Part shown: positions 56,824-64,000 of the stretch, piece after piece
Numbering within the stretch: the stretch's first letter is position 1
Layout of the letters: each line of letters opens with the position of its first letter
Source: an uncultured Porphyromonadaceae bacterium
GTDB lineage: Bacteria > Bacteroidota > Bacteroidia > Bacteroidales > Coprobacteraceae
Reading direction: 5' to 3'
Assembly (NCBI GenBank): GCA_900545915.1
Contig: URAV01000010.1
Span: 28,441-92,440 of the forward strand
Length of the DNA stretch: 64,000 bases
Notes under the pieces: model-generated
What the model was told of the DNA's origin: nothing
Databases searched by the model: none
What the model saw: the letters and a program-made list of their open reading frames with translations, nothing else
Position numbers and translations under genes: made by a program

Positions 56824-56970
56824 TGAGTCTGTTTAATTTTGCACATACATTTTAAAAGCTCTTTTTATTCCGAAGAAACACAAGCTATCCGATGAATAAA
56901 ACGGGAAAACAGTCTCAAAAGAAATTCTCAAAGCCGATCTGAGCAAAATTCAAACAGGCTTTAAATAACT
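56824..56970 (+). repeat. MITE-like repeat, copy G (degenerate, partly inverted)
   Basis: The ends GTCTGTTTAATTTTGC and GCAAAATTCAAACAGGC are clear. The core is worn (CAAGCTATCCGATGAATAAA). It occupies the gap before the lysS promoter. The remaining bases up to 57066 show nothing else. Confidence 0.6.
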
Positions 56971-57066
56971 TTCACTTTGCAAATAATCGACACAGCTCTT
57001 TCTGAGAAAGAAATACTTTTGTAATAAATTAGACATAATCATACATAGGATTCGCATAAAGTTTTG

Positions 57067-57074
57067 TATTTTTG
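57067..57074 (+). promoter_or_regulatory. -7 box upstream of lysS
   Basis: TATTTTTG matches TAnnTTTG; no clear -33 box. The chosen lysS start is 100 nt downstream. Confidence 0.45.
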
Positions 57075-57173
57075 CAAAATCCGTATAATGCGCAAAAGAG
57101 ATGTGCGTCAAAATGGTATGTCCTTAAAACTATGGATATATGTTACGGCAATGAAACGATAAATTTACGACAC

Positions 57174-58901
57174 ATGAACTTACTTGATTTAAGCGAACAA
57201 GAAATCATAAGACGAGGAAGTCTTGAAGAAATGCGGAAAATGGGAATAGACCCCTATCCTGCCGCCGAATATAAAGTAAATGCTTATACAACCGATATAA
57301 AATCATCTTTCAAAGATGAGGATGCTCCCCGGCAAGTATCTGTCGCTGGTCGCATCATGAGCCGCCGTATCATGGGAAAAGCGTCGTTCATAGAATTAAA
57401 AGACTCTACCGGACGCATACAAATTTACATTTCCCGAGACGATTTATGTTCGGGAGAAGACAAAGAACTGTATAATACCGTTTTCAAGAAACTTCTGGAT
57501 ATAGGCGATTTTATCGGAATCAAAGGTTTTGTATTCCGCACTCAAATGGGCGAAATAACTATTCATGCCCAAGAGCTTACCGTTTTATCAAAATCTTTGC
57601 GCCCGTTACCGATCGTCAAAATGAAAGACGGAGTGGCATACGATGCTTTTGAAGACCCTGAACTCCGTTACCGTCAACGGTATGTAGATCTTGTTGTAAA
57701 TGAAGGAGTAAAAGATATCTTCATCAAACGGAACAAGATATATAATTCTATGCGTGAGTATTTCAATGCACAAGGATACATGGAAGTAGAAACTCCTATC
57801 CTTCAATCGATTCCGGGAGGAGCATCTGCACGTCCGTTTATAACTCATCATAACGCTCTCGATATACCGTTATACTTGCGTATCGCTGATGAATTATATC
57901 TGAAACGTCTTATCGTAGGAGGATTTGAAGGAGTATATGAATTTTCAAAGAATTTCCGTAACGAAGGAATGGACCGTACTCACAATCCGGAATTCACATG
58001 TATGGAAATATATGTTTCATACAAAGATTACCAATGGATGATGAATTTCACCGAACAAATGCTCGAAAAAATATGTCTGGACGTAAACGGAACAACCGAG
58101 ATCAAAGTCGGCGAAAATATAATCAGCTTTAAAGCTCCTTTTAAACGCGTAACGATGATTGATGCCATTAAGGAGTTTACAGGTATCGACATTACCGGAA
58201 TGAATGAAGAACAACTACGGGAAGTTTGCAAAAAGATCGGTGTCGAGGTGGATGAGACAATGGGTAAGGGAAAACTTATCGATGAAATATTCGGAGAGAA
58301 ATGTGAAGGAAACTATATTCAACCGACCTTTATCACAGACTATCCTATCGAAATGTCTCCGCTTTGTAAACGTCATCGTAACAATCCTGAATTGACAGAA
58401 CGTTTCGAACTCATGGTAAACGGAAAGGAATTGTGCAATGCTTATTCGGAATTAAACGATCCGATAGATCAACGTTTCCGTTTTGAAGAACAATTACGAC
58501 TTTCCGAAAAGGGTGATGACGAAGCGATGTTTATCGATAACGACTTCATACGAGCTCTTGAATACGGAATGCCTCCTACATCTGGTATGGGGATAGGAAT
58601 GGACCGTCTGGTAATGCTTATGACAGGACAATCGACCATACAAGAAGTTTTGTTATTCCCTCAAATGCGTCCTGAAAAGACCCAGAAAAAAGATGCAGAA
58701 AGTAAATACACTGCAATCGGAATACCGTCGGATTGGGTAGCTCCTATACAAAAAGCCGGATATCTAACTGTAGACGCCCTGGCTGAAGCAAATCCCAATA
58801 AATTGCATCAGGAAATTTGCGGAATCAATAAAAAATACAAGCTTGAATTGTCCAATCCTTCAGTAAATGACGTAAAGGCTTGGGTAGAAACTGCTAAATA
58901 A
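57174..58901 (+). CDS. lysS: Lysyl-tRNA synthetase (class II)
   Basis: 575 residues from the ATG at 57174 (MNLLDLSEQEIIRRGSLEEM); the frame opens at 57072 but the extra 34 residues do not resemble the family. It has an N-terminal OB-fold anticodon domain (about 55-170), then motif 2 FRNEGMDRTHNPEFTCMEI and motif 3 GMGIGMDRLVMLMTGQ. A short C-terminal extension (about 495-575) with HELHQEI-like helices follows the core, as in other Bacteroidetes. It charges tRNA-Lys. gpsA follows after 13 nt. Confidence 0.96.
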   Translation: MNLLDLSEQEIIRRGSLEEMRKMGIDPYPAAEYKVNAYTTDIKSSFKDEDAPRQVSVAGRIMSRRIMGKASFIELKDSTGRIQIYISRDDLCSGEDKELYNTVFKKLLDIGDFIGIKGFVFRTQMGEITIHAQELTVLSKSLRPLPIVKMKDGVAYDAFEDPELRYRQRYVDLVVNEGVKDIFIKRNKIYNSMREYFNAQGYMEVETPILQSIPGGASARPFITHHNALDIPLYLRIADELYLKRLIVGGFEGVYEFSKNFRNEGMDRTHNPEFTCMEIYVSYKDYQWMMNFTEQMLEKICLDVNGTTEIKVGENIISFKAPFKRVTMIDAIKEFTGIDITGMNEEQLREVCKKIGVEVDETMGKGKLIDEIFGEKCEGNYIQPTFITDYPIEMSPLCKRHRNNPELTERFELMVNGKELCNAYSELNDPIDQRFRFEEQLRLSEKGDDEAMFIDNDFIRALEYGMPPTSGMGIGMDRLVMLMTGQSTIQEVLLFPQMRPEKTQKKDAESKYTAIGIPSDWVAPIQKAGYLTVDALAEANPNKLHQEICGINKKYKLELSNPSVNDVKAWVETAK

Positions 58902-58914
58902 AAAAGCAAAAAGA

Positions 58915-59910
58915 ATGAATCTACCGGGGAAAATAGCTGTCATAGGGGGAGGTACATGGGCAACAGCCATCGCCAAACTTATCCTTAACAATACCGATTC
59001 TATTAATTGGTATATGCGGAGAAAAGATCGTATCGATGACTTTAAACGATTAGGACACAATCCGGCTTATCTATCGAGTGTCAAATTCGATATAAGCCGC
59101 ATTCATTTCAGTAACAATCTGAATATGACAATCAGAAACTCGGATACGCTGATTTTCGTTACACCATCTCCTTACTTAAAACAACACCTGAAAAAATTAA
59201 AGACTCCGCTATACAACAAATTTATTGTTTCTGCGATCAAAGGTATCGTTCCCGACGAAAATATGATCGTCACGGATTATCTGAAAAAGATATACAATGT
59301 ACCTGCGGAAAATCTGGCTGTAATCGGAGGTCCATGCCATGCTGAAGAGGTTGCTTTGGAAAGGCTTTCTTATTTGACCATCGGATGTGCCGACACAGAA
59401 CGAGCAAAAATCGTCGCCGATATGCTAAGCGGCAACTTTTTGAAAACAAGCATTTCTCAAGATGTCGAGGGAATTGAATACGGTTCGGTACTGAAAAACG
59501 TATATGCCATTGCTGCGGGAATTTGTTACGGACTAAAATACGGAGATAATTTTCAGGCAGTATTAATTTCAAATGCCATCCAAGAATTAAATCGTTTTGT
59601 CAATGCCGTGAATCCGATAGACAGAAATATCTGTGAATCGGTTTATCTCGGAGACTTGCTCGTAACGGCTTATTCCCGATTCAGCAGAAATCACACATTC
59701 GGCACGATGATAGGCAAAGGGTATTCTGTGAAAACAGCACAAATCGAAATGGAAATGGTAGCAGAAGGTTATTACGGTACGAAATGCATTAAAGAAGTAA
59801 ATGAAAAATACAATGTCGAGATGCCTATACTCGATGCTGTATATAATATTCTTTACAATAAAAAATCATCTTTTACCGAGATACGGCAACTCACTGAAAT
59901 ATTCAGATAA
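58915..59910 (+). CDS. gpsA: NAD(P)-dependent glycerol-3-phosphate dehydrogenase
   Basis: A 331-residue enzyme with the Rossmann motif IGGGTWATAIAK (about residues 10-21), AIKGIVPDENM with the catalytic lysine, IGGPCHAEEVA, and the signature EYGSVLKNVYAIAAGICYGL. It reduces dihydroxyacetone phosphate to glycerol-3-phosphate for phospholipid synthesis. It overlaps no gene but lies 13 nt after lysS, so the two are probably one transcript. A long palindromic terminator follows the stop. Confidence 0.95.
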   Translation: MNLPGKIAVIGGGTWATAIAKLILNNTDSINWYMRRKDRIDDFKRLGHNPAYLSSVKFDISRIHFSNNLNMTIRNSDTLIFVTPSPYLKQHLKKLKTPLYNKFIVSAIKGIVPDENMIVTDYLKKIYNVPAENLAVIGGPCHAEEVALERLSYLTIGCADTERAKIVADMLSGNFLKTSISQDVEGIEYGSVLKNVYAIAAGICYGLKYGDNFQAVLISNAIQELNRFVNAVNPIDRNICESVYLGDLLVTAYSRFSRNHTFGTMIGKGYSVKTAQIEMEMVAEGYYGTKCIKEVNEKYNVEMPILDAVYNILYNKKSSFTEIRQLTEIFR

Positions 59911-59960
59911 AAATAAAACAAGAAATAAGAACTTGCAAGTTCTTATTTCTTGTTTTATTT
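59911..59960. terminator. 50-bp perfect palindrome, terminator after gpsA
   Basis: The 50 nt are exactly self-complementary (first AAATAAAACA, last TGTTTTATTT, centre ACTTGCAAGT). Transcribed either way, it gives a long stem ending in a U-rich tract. Confidence 0.8.
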
Positions 59961-60124
59961 CCTTTCCGAACAAAAAAAATTAATCACTACCCGCCAAACT
60001 TCTTTAAAATATTTTTAGTTCTCCTTTTAAAAGAGAAATGAAACAGAATTCCCCAAAGACGTACATTCCCTCACTATAACAATAGCTGTCAAAAGATATT
60101 AAACAATTAATTCTACGAACAATA

Positions 60125-60158
60125 AAAAAAGAACTCTGAAAAATCAAAGTTCTTTTTT
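60125..60158. terminator. Terminator of slyD
   Basis: AAAAAAGAACT and AGTTCTTTTTT flank a 12-nt loop, with A and T runs on both sides. It serves the minus-strand slyD gene and could also stop plus-strand read-through. Confidence 0.75.
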
Positions 60159-60179
60159 CTCAATAAATCGAAGAATATC

Positions 60180-60728
60180 TTAATGACAACACCCGCCACC
60201 GCAATCACTGTGATGCTCGTCACCGCAATTGCAACCACCACCGCAGCCGCCACAAGACGGATGCAATTCTTCAGGCGTAGCAGGCCGTACCTCCACTATT
60301 TCACCCACAAAATGTAAATCTTCTCCCGCTAACGGATGGTTAAAATCCATAACGACTATATTTTCCTTCACTTCAAGAACAGAACCATTCAGTCTATTTC
60401 CACTAGCGTCCATCATCGGAACAGTATTTCCCGGAAAGATCATTTCCTCGTCGAACTTACCGTCAACAATGAACATATCTTTATTCAATTCCAAAACATG
60501 TTCTTCATCTCTCTCCCCGTAAGCATCATTACAAGGTATTACAAATTCAAATTTATCCCCGGCCTTTAGACCTTTCAGTTTTGCCTCAAAAGAAGGTAAC
60601 ATCTGATCAGCACCAAAAACAAAACGAAGAGGGACTTCTTTGGTTGCCCGTTCCATAAGTTCATTTTCAGCTCCGACAAAAAGATCATAAATAGCTTCAA
60701 CAAACTGCCCGGGTTTAATAATTTCCAT
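60180..60728 (-). CDS. slyD: FKBP-type peptidyl-prolyl isomerase SlyD
   Basis: A 182-residue SlyD-like protein with the FKBP domain split by an insert-in-flap domain (PLRFVFGADQMLPSFEAKLKGLKAGDKFEFVIP, then MFIVDGKFDEEMIFPGNTVPM) and the loop NGSVLEVKENIVVMDFNHPLAGEDLHFVG. The C-terminal 29 residues are a metal-binding tail rich in cysteine, histidine and glycine. It catalyses proline isomerisation and chaperones folding, and can carry nickel or zinc. A -7 box lies upstream. Confidence 0.93.
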   Translation of the reverse strand: MEIIKPGQFVEAIYDLFVGAENELMERATKEVPLRFVFGADQMLPSFEAKLKGLKAGDKFEFVIPCNDAYGERDEEHVLELNKDMFIVDGKFDEEMIFPGNTVPMMDASGNRLNGSVLEVKENIVVMDFNHPLAGEDLHFVGEIVEVRPATPEELHPSCGGCGGGCNCGDEHHSDCGGGCCH

Positions 60729-60778
60729 AACCTATTTCTTTTATATTATTATTTCGATTCATAAACATGTTAACTTCG

Positions 60779-60786
60779 CAAAGTTA
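60779..60786 (-). promoter_or_regulatory. -7 box of slyD
   Basis: Minus strand TAACTTTG fits TAnnTTTG, about 50 nt before the slyD ATG. No clear -33 box. Confidence 0.45.
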
Positions 60787-61054
60787 GGAAAAGGTTTCTA
60801 TTTATTCTTTCGTGTCTCTCTTTTTTAAATCACTTTTTCAGATTATTAATAGCACTGAACGTCTCCAAAAGCATTTTTTTGTAAAGAATCGAAATTTACA
60901 CGTTAAGAAATGCAGAAAAACGACTGATTATTACCATAATTAAAAAAACATTTGCATCTTTGCAAAGAAATAATTATCTTTCAATATTAAACAAATTTGG
61001 AGGTAGGCCGAGAGGCTCACTCTTTATATTTAATTACAATTCAAAAGATTCCCT
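60787..61054. other. Divergent intergenic region between slyD and the pseudouridine synthase
   Basis: AT-rich. Near 60955-60962 CATCTTTG is one mismatch from the -7 consensus and may start the plus-strand gene; GGAGGTAGGCCGAGAGGCTC (61001-61020) may form a small hairpin in its leader. Nothing else recognised. Confidence 0.4.
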
Positions 61055-62332
61055 ATGGAAAGAGAAAACAAACCAAGGCGTCCCCGTATTGGAGAAAATA
61101 AAGGTGTCGCCGGCCGTGACGGTAATGTAGAAAGATACGAAAAAGTAGATTATTCTCGAAGAACCGAAAACACGTTCGATCCGGAAAGAAGACCCCGGAT
61201 CAATAATGGCGAAAGAAACTATAATCGCCCTTCGTACGGAGAAAACAATAAAAGGCCTTACAACGGCAATAGACAATCATCGGGTTATAACCGAACCAAC
61301 AATTATGGGGATGCGGGAAATCGTTCCTATAATAACGACCGTCCGTATAATAAGCCATATAACAACAGGCCATACAATAATGATCGTCCCCGTTACAATG
61401 GTGAAAACAACGACCGTCCCTATCGACCGGCAAACCGTCCGGCATTCGGGAACAATACTAATAACGGGAACAGACCTTATAATAACCGGAACAACGGTTC
61501 ATACAATAACAACAGAAACGGCAATAGACCATACAACAACAGACCGCAGCGCAGAGATGATTATTCTCAACAACGTAAACGGATTATTTATGAAGAAATA
61601 AACGTAGATCCGAATGAACCTATCCGTCTGAATAAATATATGGCTAATGCTGGAGTATGTTCTCGCCGTGAAGCAGACGAATTTATACAACAAGGTCTCG
61701 TAAAAGTAAACGGAGTTGTCATGAACGAACTCGGAACTAAAATTACCCGTAGCGACGTCGTTACTTTCCAAGATAAAGTCGTGACTCTGGAACATAAAAT
61801 ATATGTCTTACTGAATAAGCCCAAAGATTGCGTGACTACATCAGACGATCCTCAAGGCCGTCTGACCGTGATGGATATTGTTCGAAACGCATGTACGGAA
61901 CGTATCTACCCAGTAGGCAGATTAGACCGAAATACTACTGGAGTCCTATTATTGACAAATGACGGAGATTTAGCGTCAAAATTGACCCATCCGAAATTTA
62001 TCAAGAAAAAAATTTATCACGTATGGACAGATAAAGATGTTTCAGAAGAAGATATGCAACGTATTGCAGATGGCATTGAATTAGAAGACGGACCTATTCA
62101 CGCCGATGCTGTTAGCTATGCAACTGATACGGACAAGAATCAGGTCGGAATCGAAATTCACTCCGGACGAAACCGTATCGTCCGCCGTATTTTCGAAGCT
62201 TTAGGATACCGAGTGACAAAACTCGACCGGGTTTATTTCGCCGGATTGACCAAGAAAAACTTACCCAGAGGACGCTGGCGTTATCTTACTCAACAAGAAG
62301 TTACCATGCTTCAAATGGGTTCGTTCGAATAA
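61055..62332 (+). CDS. rRNA pseudouridine synthase (RsuA/RluB type) with disordered Asn/Arg/Tyr-rich N-terminus
   Basis: 425 residues. Residues 1 to about 175 are low-complexity, made of repeated YNN, NRPY and NDRP units, strongly basic and polar. The catalytic part begins near 190 with an S4 RNA-binding domain (IRLNKYMANAGVCSRREADEFI) and continues with the RsuA/RluB core, catalytic aspartate in YPVGRLDRNTTGVLLLTNDG and a GRNRIVRRIFEALGYRV block. It isomerises uridine in rRNA; the exact site (RluB or RluE/F) cannot be told. The N-terminal extension is longer than in E. coli RluB and resembles RNA-condensing tails. Confidence 0.9.
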   Translation: MERENKPRRPRIGENKGVAGRDGNVERYEKVDYSRRTENTFDPERRPRINNGERNYNRPSYGENNKRPYNGNRQSSGYNRTNNYGDAGNRSYNNDRPYNKPYNNRPYNNDRPRYNGENNDRPYRPANRPAFGNNTNNGNRPYNNRNNGSYNNNRNGNRPYNNRPQRRDDYSQQRKRIIYEEINVDPNEPIRLNKYMANAGVCSRREADEFIQQGLVKVNGVVMNELGTKITRSDVVTFQDKVVTLEHKIYVLLNKPKDCVTTSDDPQGRLTVMDIVRNACTERIYPVGRLDRNTTGVLLLTNDGDLASKLTHPKFIKKKIYHVWTDKDVSEEDMQRIADGIELEDGPIHADAVSYATDTDKNQVGIEIHSGRNRIVRRIFEALGYRVTKLDRVYFAGLTKKNLPRGRWRYLTQQEVTMLQMGSFE

Positions 62333-62361
62333 AACGAATATAAAATCAAAAAATAAATCTG

Positions 62362-62391
62362 CACGAATGTCGGAAATTTTCGACATTCGTG
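62362..62391 (+). terminator. Hairpin between pseudouridine synthase gene and asnS
   Basis: CACGAATGTCG and CGACATTCGTG form a perfect 11-bp stem with no strong U-run after it. It may terminate weakly or attenuate transcription into asnS, 25 nt downstream. Confidence 0.5.
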
Positions 62392-62416
62392 TTCAAGCAT
62401 AAAACAAGAAGGACTA

Positions 62417-63823
62417 ATGGAAACAATCAGCAGAACCAAAATCGCAGATCTGTTCAAAAATAAACCTTTTGGAACTCAAGTTAACGTAAAAGGATGGGTT
62501 CGCACTCGTCGTGGAAACAAACAAGTCGGGTTCATCGCTTTAAATGACGGATCGACAATTAAAAATATGCAGATAGTCATCGACCTGCAAAAATTCGACG
62601 AAGAACTTTTAAAACCGATTACAACGGGAGCATGTATTAATGTGAACGGGTTATTGGTCGAATCGCAGGGAAAAGGTCAAGATGCAGAAATACAAGCAGA
62701 AGAAATTGAAATATATGGAACTGCCGACCCACTGACCTATCCGTTACAAAAGAAAGGTCATTCCATGGAATTTTTACGAGAAATAGCACATCTGCGTCCT
62801 CGGACAAATACATTCGGAGCTGTATTCCGGATGAGACATCACATGGCGATGGCAATACACACATTCTTTCATGAAAGAGGTTTCTACTATTTTCATACCC
62901 CGATCATCACGGCTTCTGATTGTGAAGGAGCCGGGCAGATGTTTCAAGTAACGACCTTGAACTTGTATGATTTGAAAAAGGATGAAAACGGATCGATTAT
63001 TTATGATAACGACTTTTTCGGCAAACAGGCAAGTTTGACTGTTTCGGGTCAGCTTGAGGCCGAATTGGCAGCAATGGCAATGGGAGCTGTCTATACATTC
63101 GGTCCTACATTCCGGGCAGAAAACTCCAATACCCCCCGTCACCTCGCAGAGTTCTGGATGGTCGAGCCGGAAGTCGCATTTATCGAAATCGCAGAAAATA
63201 TGCAATTGGCAGAAGATTTCATAAAATACTGCGTTCGCTGGGCTTTAGACAACTGTAAAGATGATTTGCAATTCCTTAACGATATGTTCGACAAAGAACT
63301 TATCGAACGCCTGCAATCGGTTCTTAAAGATGAATTCGTACGACTATCATATACCGAAGGCGTTAAGATATTGGAAGCTGCTGTTGCAAAAGGCCATAAA
63401 TTCGAATTCCCGATATATTGGGGAGCAGATCTCGCATCCGAGCATGAAAGGTATTTGGTAGAAGAGCATTTCAAACGTCCGGTTATTCTCACCGATTATC
63501 CGAAAGAAATAAAATCATTCTATATGAAGCAGAATGATGACGGAAAAACAGTCCGCGCTATGGATGTTCTATTTCCTAAAATAGGAGAAATCATAGGAGG
63601 TTCACAACGTGAAGAAAATTATGACAAACTTTATACACGTGCTAAAGAAATGGGAGTTCCGGAAAAAGATATTTGGTGGTATCTTGATACAAGACGTTTC
63701 GGAACTGCTCCACATTCCGGTTTCGGTTTAGGATTTGAACGGCTTTTATTGTTCGTTACCGGAATGACAAATATTCGTGATGTCATTCCATTCCCAAGAA
63801 CTCCGAAAAATGCAGAATTTTAA
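62417..63823 (+). CDS. asnS: Asparaginyl-tRNA synthetase
   Basis: A 468-residue class II synthetase with an N-terminal OB-fold domain (about 10-110; VKGWVRTRRGNKQVGFIALN) and a catalytic core with motif 2 FRAENSNTPRHLAEFWMVEPE and motif 3 FGLGFERLLLFVTGMTNIRD. Asparagine specificity is supported by the RHLAEFWMVEPE segment, where aspartyl enzymes differ. It charges tRNA-Asn directly. ATG at 62417 with an AAGAAGGA upstream. Confidence 0.96.
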   Translation: METISRTKIADLFKNKPFGTQVNVKGWVRTRRGNKQVGFIALNDGSTIKNMQIVIDLQKFDEELLKPITTGACINVNGLLVESQGKGQDAEIQAEEIEIYGTADPLTYPLQKKGHSMEFLREIAHLRPRTNTFGAVFRMRHHMAMAIHTFFHERGFYYFHTPIITASDCEGAGQMFQVTTLNLYDLKKDENGSIIYDNDFFGKQASLTVSGQLEAELAAMAMGAVYTFGPTFRAENSNTPRHLAEFWMVEPEVAFIEIAENMQLAEDFIKYCVRWALDNCKDDLQFLNDMFDKELIERLQSVLKDEFVRLSYTEGVKILEAAVAKGHKFEFPIYWGADLASEHERYLVEEHFKRPVILTDYPKEIKSFYMKQNDDGKTVRAMDVLFPKIGEIIGGSQREENYDKLYTRAKEMGVPEKDIWWYLDTRRFGTAPHSGFGLGFERLLLFVTGMTNIRDVIPFPRTPKNAEF

Positions 63824-63840
63824 ATATTCCTTTAAAAATA

Positions 63841-63880
63841 AGGACATCCCGAAAAATTTAATTTTTCGGGATGTTCTTAT
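63841..63880. terminator. Terminator between asnS and the minus-strand gene
   Basis: AGGACATCCCGAAAAAT pairs with ATTTTTCGGGATGTTCT (one G-U pair) around TTA, followed by TATTTT. Bidirectional position between converging genes. Confidence 0.8.
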
Positions 63881-63888
63881 TTTATGAA

Positions 63889-64000
63889 CTATACCTTAAA
63901 CAAACACACCTTCCCTTTATCCGCATCATAAACATCCAAGTGCAACCAAGAGACGCCATCCTCCAAACGAATCGGATAAGGCAGCAGAATCTGATTCTTT
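63889..64000 (-). CDS. C-terminal end of an unidentified protein (truncated by window)
   Basis: On the minus strand the frame is open from the window edge to a TAG at 63891-63889 and encodes NQILLPYPIRLEDGVSWLHL followed by a short tail ending CLFKV. A stop just before a good terminator and the coding-like composition make this a credible gene end. No family recognised from 36 residues. Confidence 0.55.
   Translation of the reverse strand, partial: KNQILLPYPIRLEDGVSWLHLDVYDADKGKVCLFKV

Noticed and set aside
1..64000. tRNA, rRNA or CRISPR loci
   Set aside because: By eye I found no cloverleaf-like T-arm with a matching acceptor stem, no rRNA segments and no regularly spaced direct repeats; a covariance-model scan would be decisive.

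Overview
This 64 kb stretch looks like chromosome of a gut-type Bacteroidota, order Bacteroidales. The evidence is promoters of the Bacteroides type (TTTG, about 19 nt, TAnnTTTG) at several genes, the rimP-nusA-infB and sufBCDS layouts, a B12-riboswitch-controlled BtuB/BtuG-like pair, DUF4105 and DUF4919 proteins, Bacteroidetes-style leucine-rich repeats, and orphan hybrid sensor kinases. I cannot name the genus; Barnesiellaceae-like is only a guess. No rRNA, tRNA, CRISPR array, integrase or transposase gene was seen.

Layout. 1-17 kb is housekeeping and envelope: end of a YgjP-like metallopeptidase, rimP-nusA-infB, a CvpA-family gene leading into sufBCDS, then a three-gene RND efflux operon. 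17.0-21.8 kb is phage-like locus I: two divergent genes, a large beta-rich virion-type protein (minus) and a P22-type portal (plus). 22-27 kb holds a FucP-type sugar transporter and the riboswitch-btuB-btuG uptake unit. 27-36 kb holds a leucine-rich-repeat protein and three sensor kinases, the first broken by a frameshift. 36.3-42.3 kb is phage-like locus II: a large terminase and a small companion (minus), divergent from three overlapping genes that look like internal or ejection virion proteins (plus). 42-64 kb returns to housekeeping: secA, an inactive-looking alkaline-phosphatase-superfamily protein with a DUF4105 membrane protein, mscS, a DEAD-box helicase, MATE efflux, pgi, rplU-rpmA, a low-molecular-weight phosphatase, a DUF4919 gene, lysS-gpsA, slyD, a pseudouridine synthase with a disordered N-terminus, and asnS.

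The most unusual feature is the pair of phage-like loci. Their frames are all open. They sit about 14.5 kb apart among ordinary host genes and carry packaging, portal and DNA-delivery-type functions. The window shows no integrase, repressor, lysis, replication or capsid gene with them. Both loci are divergent pairs around an intergenic dyad, and the two intergenic regions share an exact 14-bp string. This pattern suggests a domesticated, dispersed virion system such as a gene transfer agent. That is inference; the capsid and tail genes would have to lie elsewhere in the genome.

A second recurrent element is a family of about 180-bp MITE-like repeats. Their terminal inverted repeats resemble GAGCCTGTCTAAATTTT and they carry a hairpin core. 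At least seven copies or fragments and one mini-derivative lie in intergenic gaps. Several flank the phage-like and accessory genes, two end just upstream of promoter elements, and one copy has its core inverted relative to its arms.
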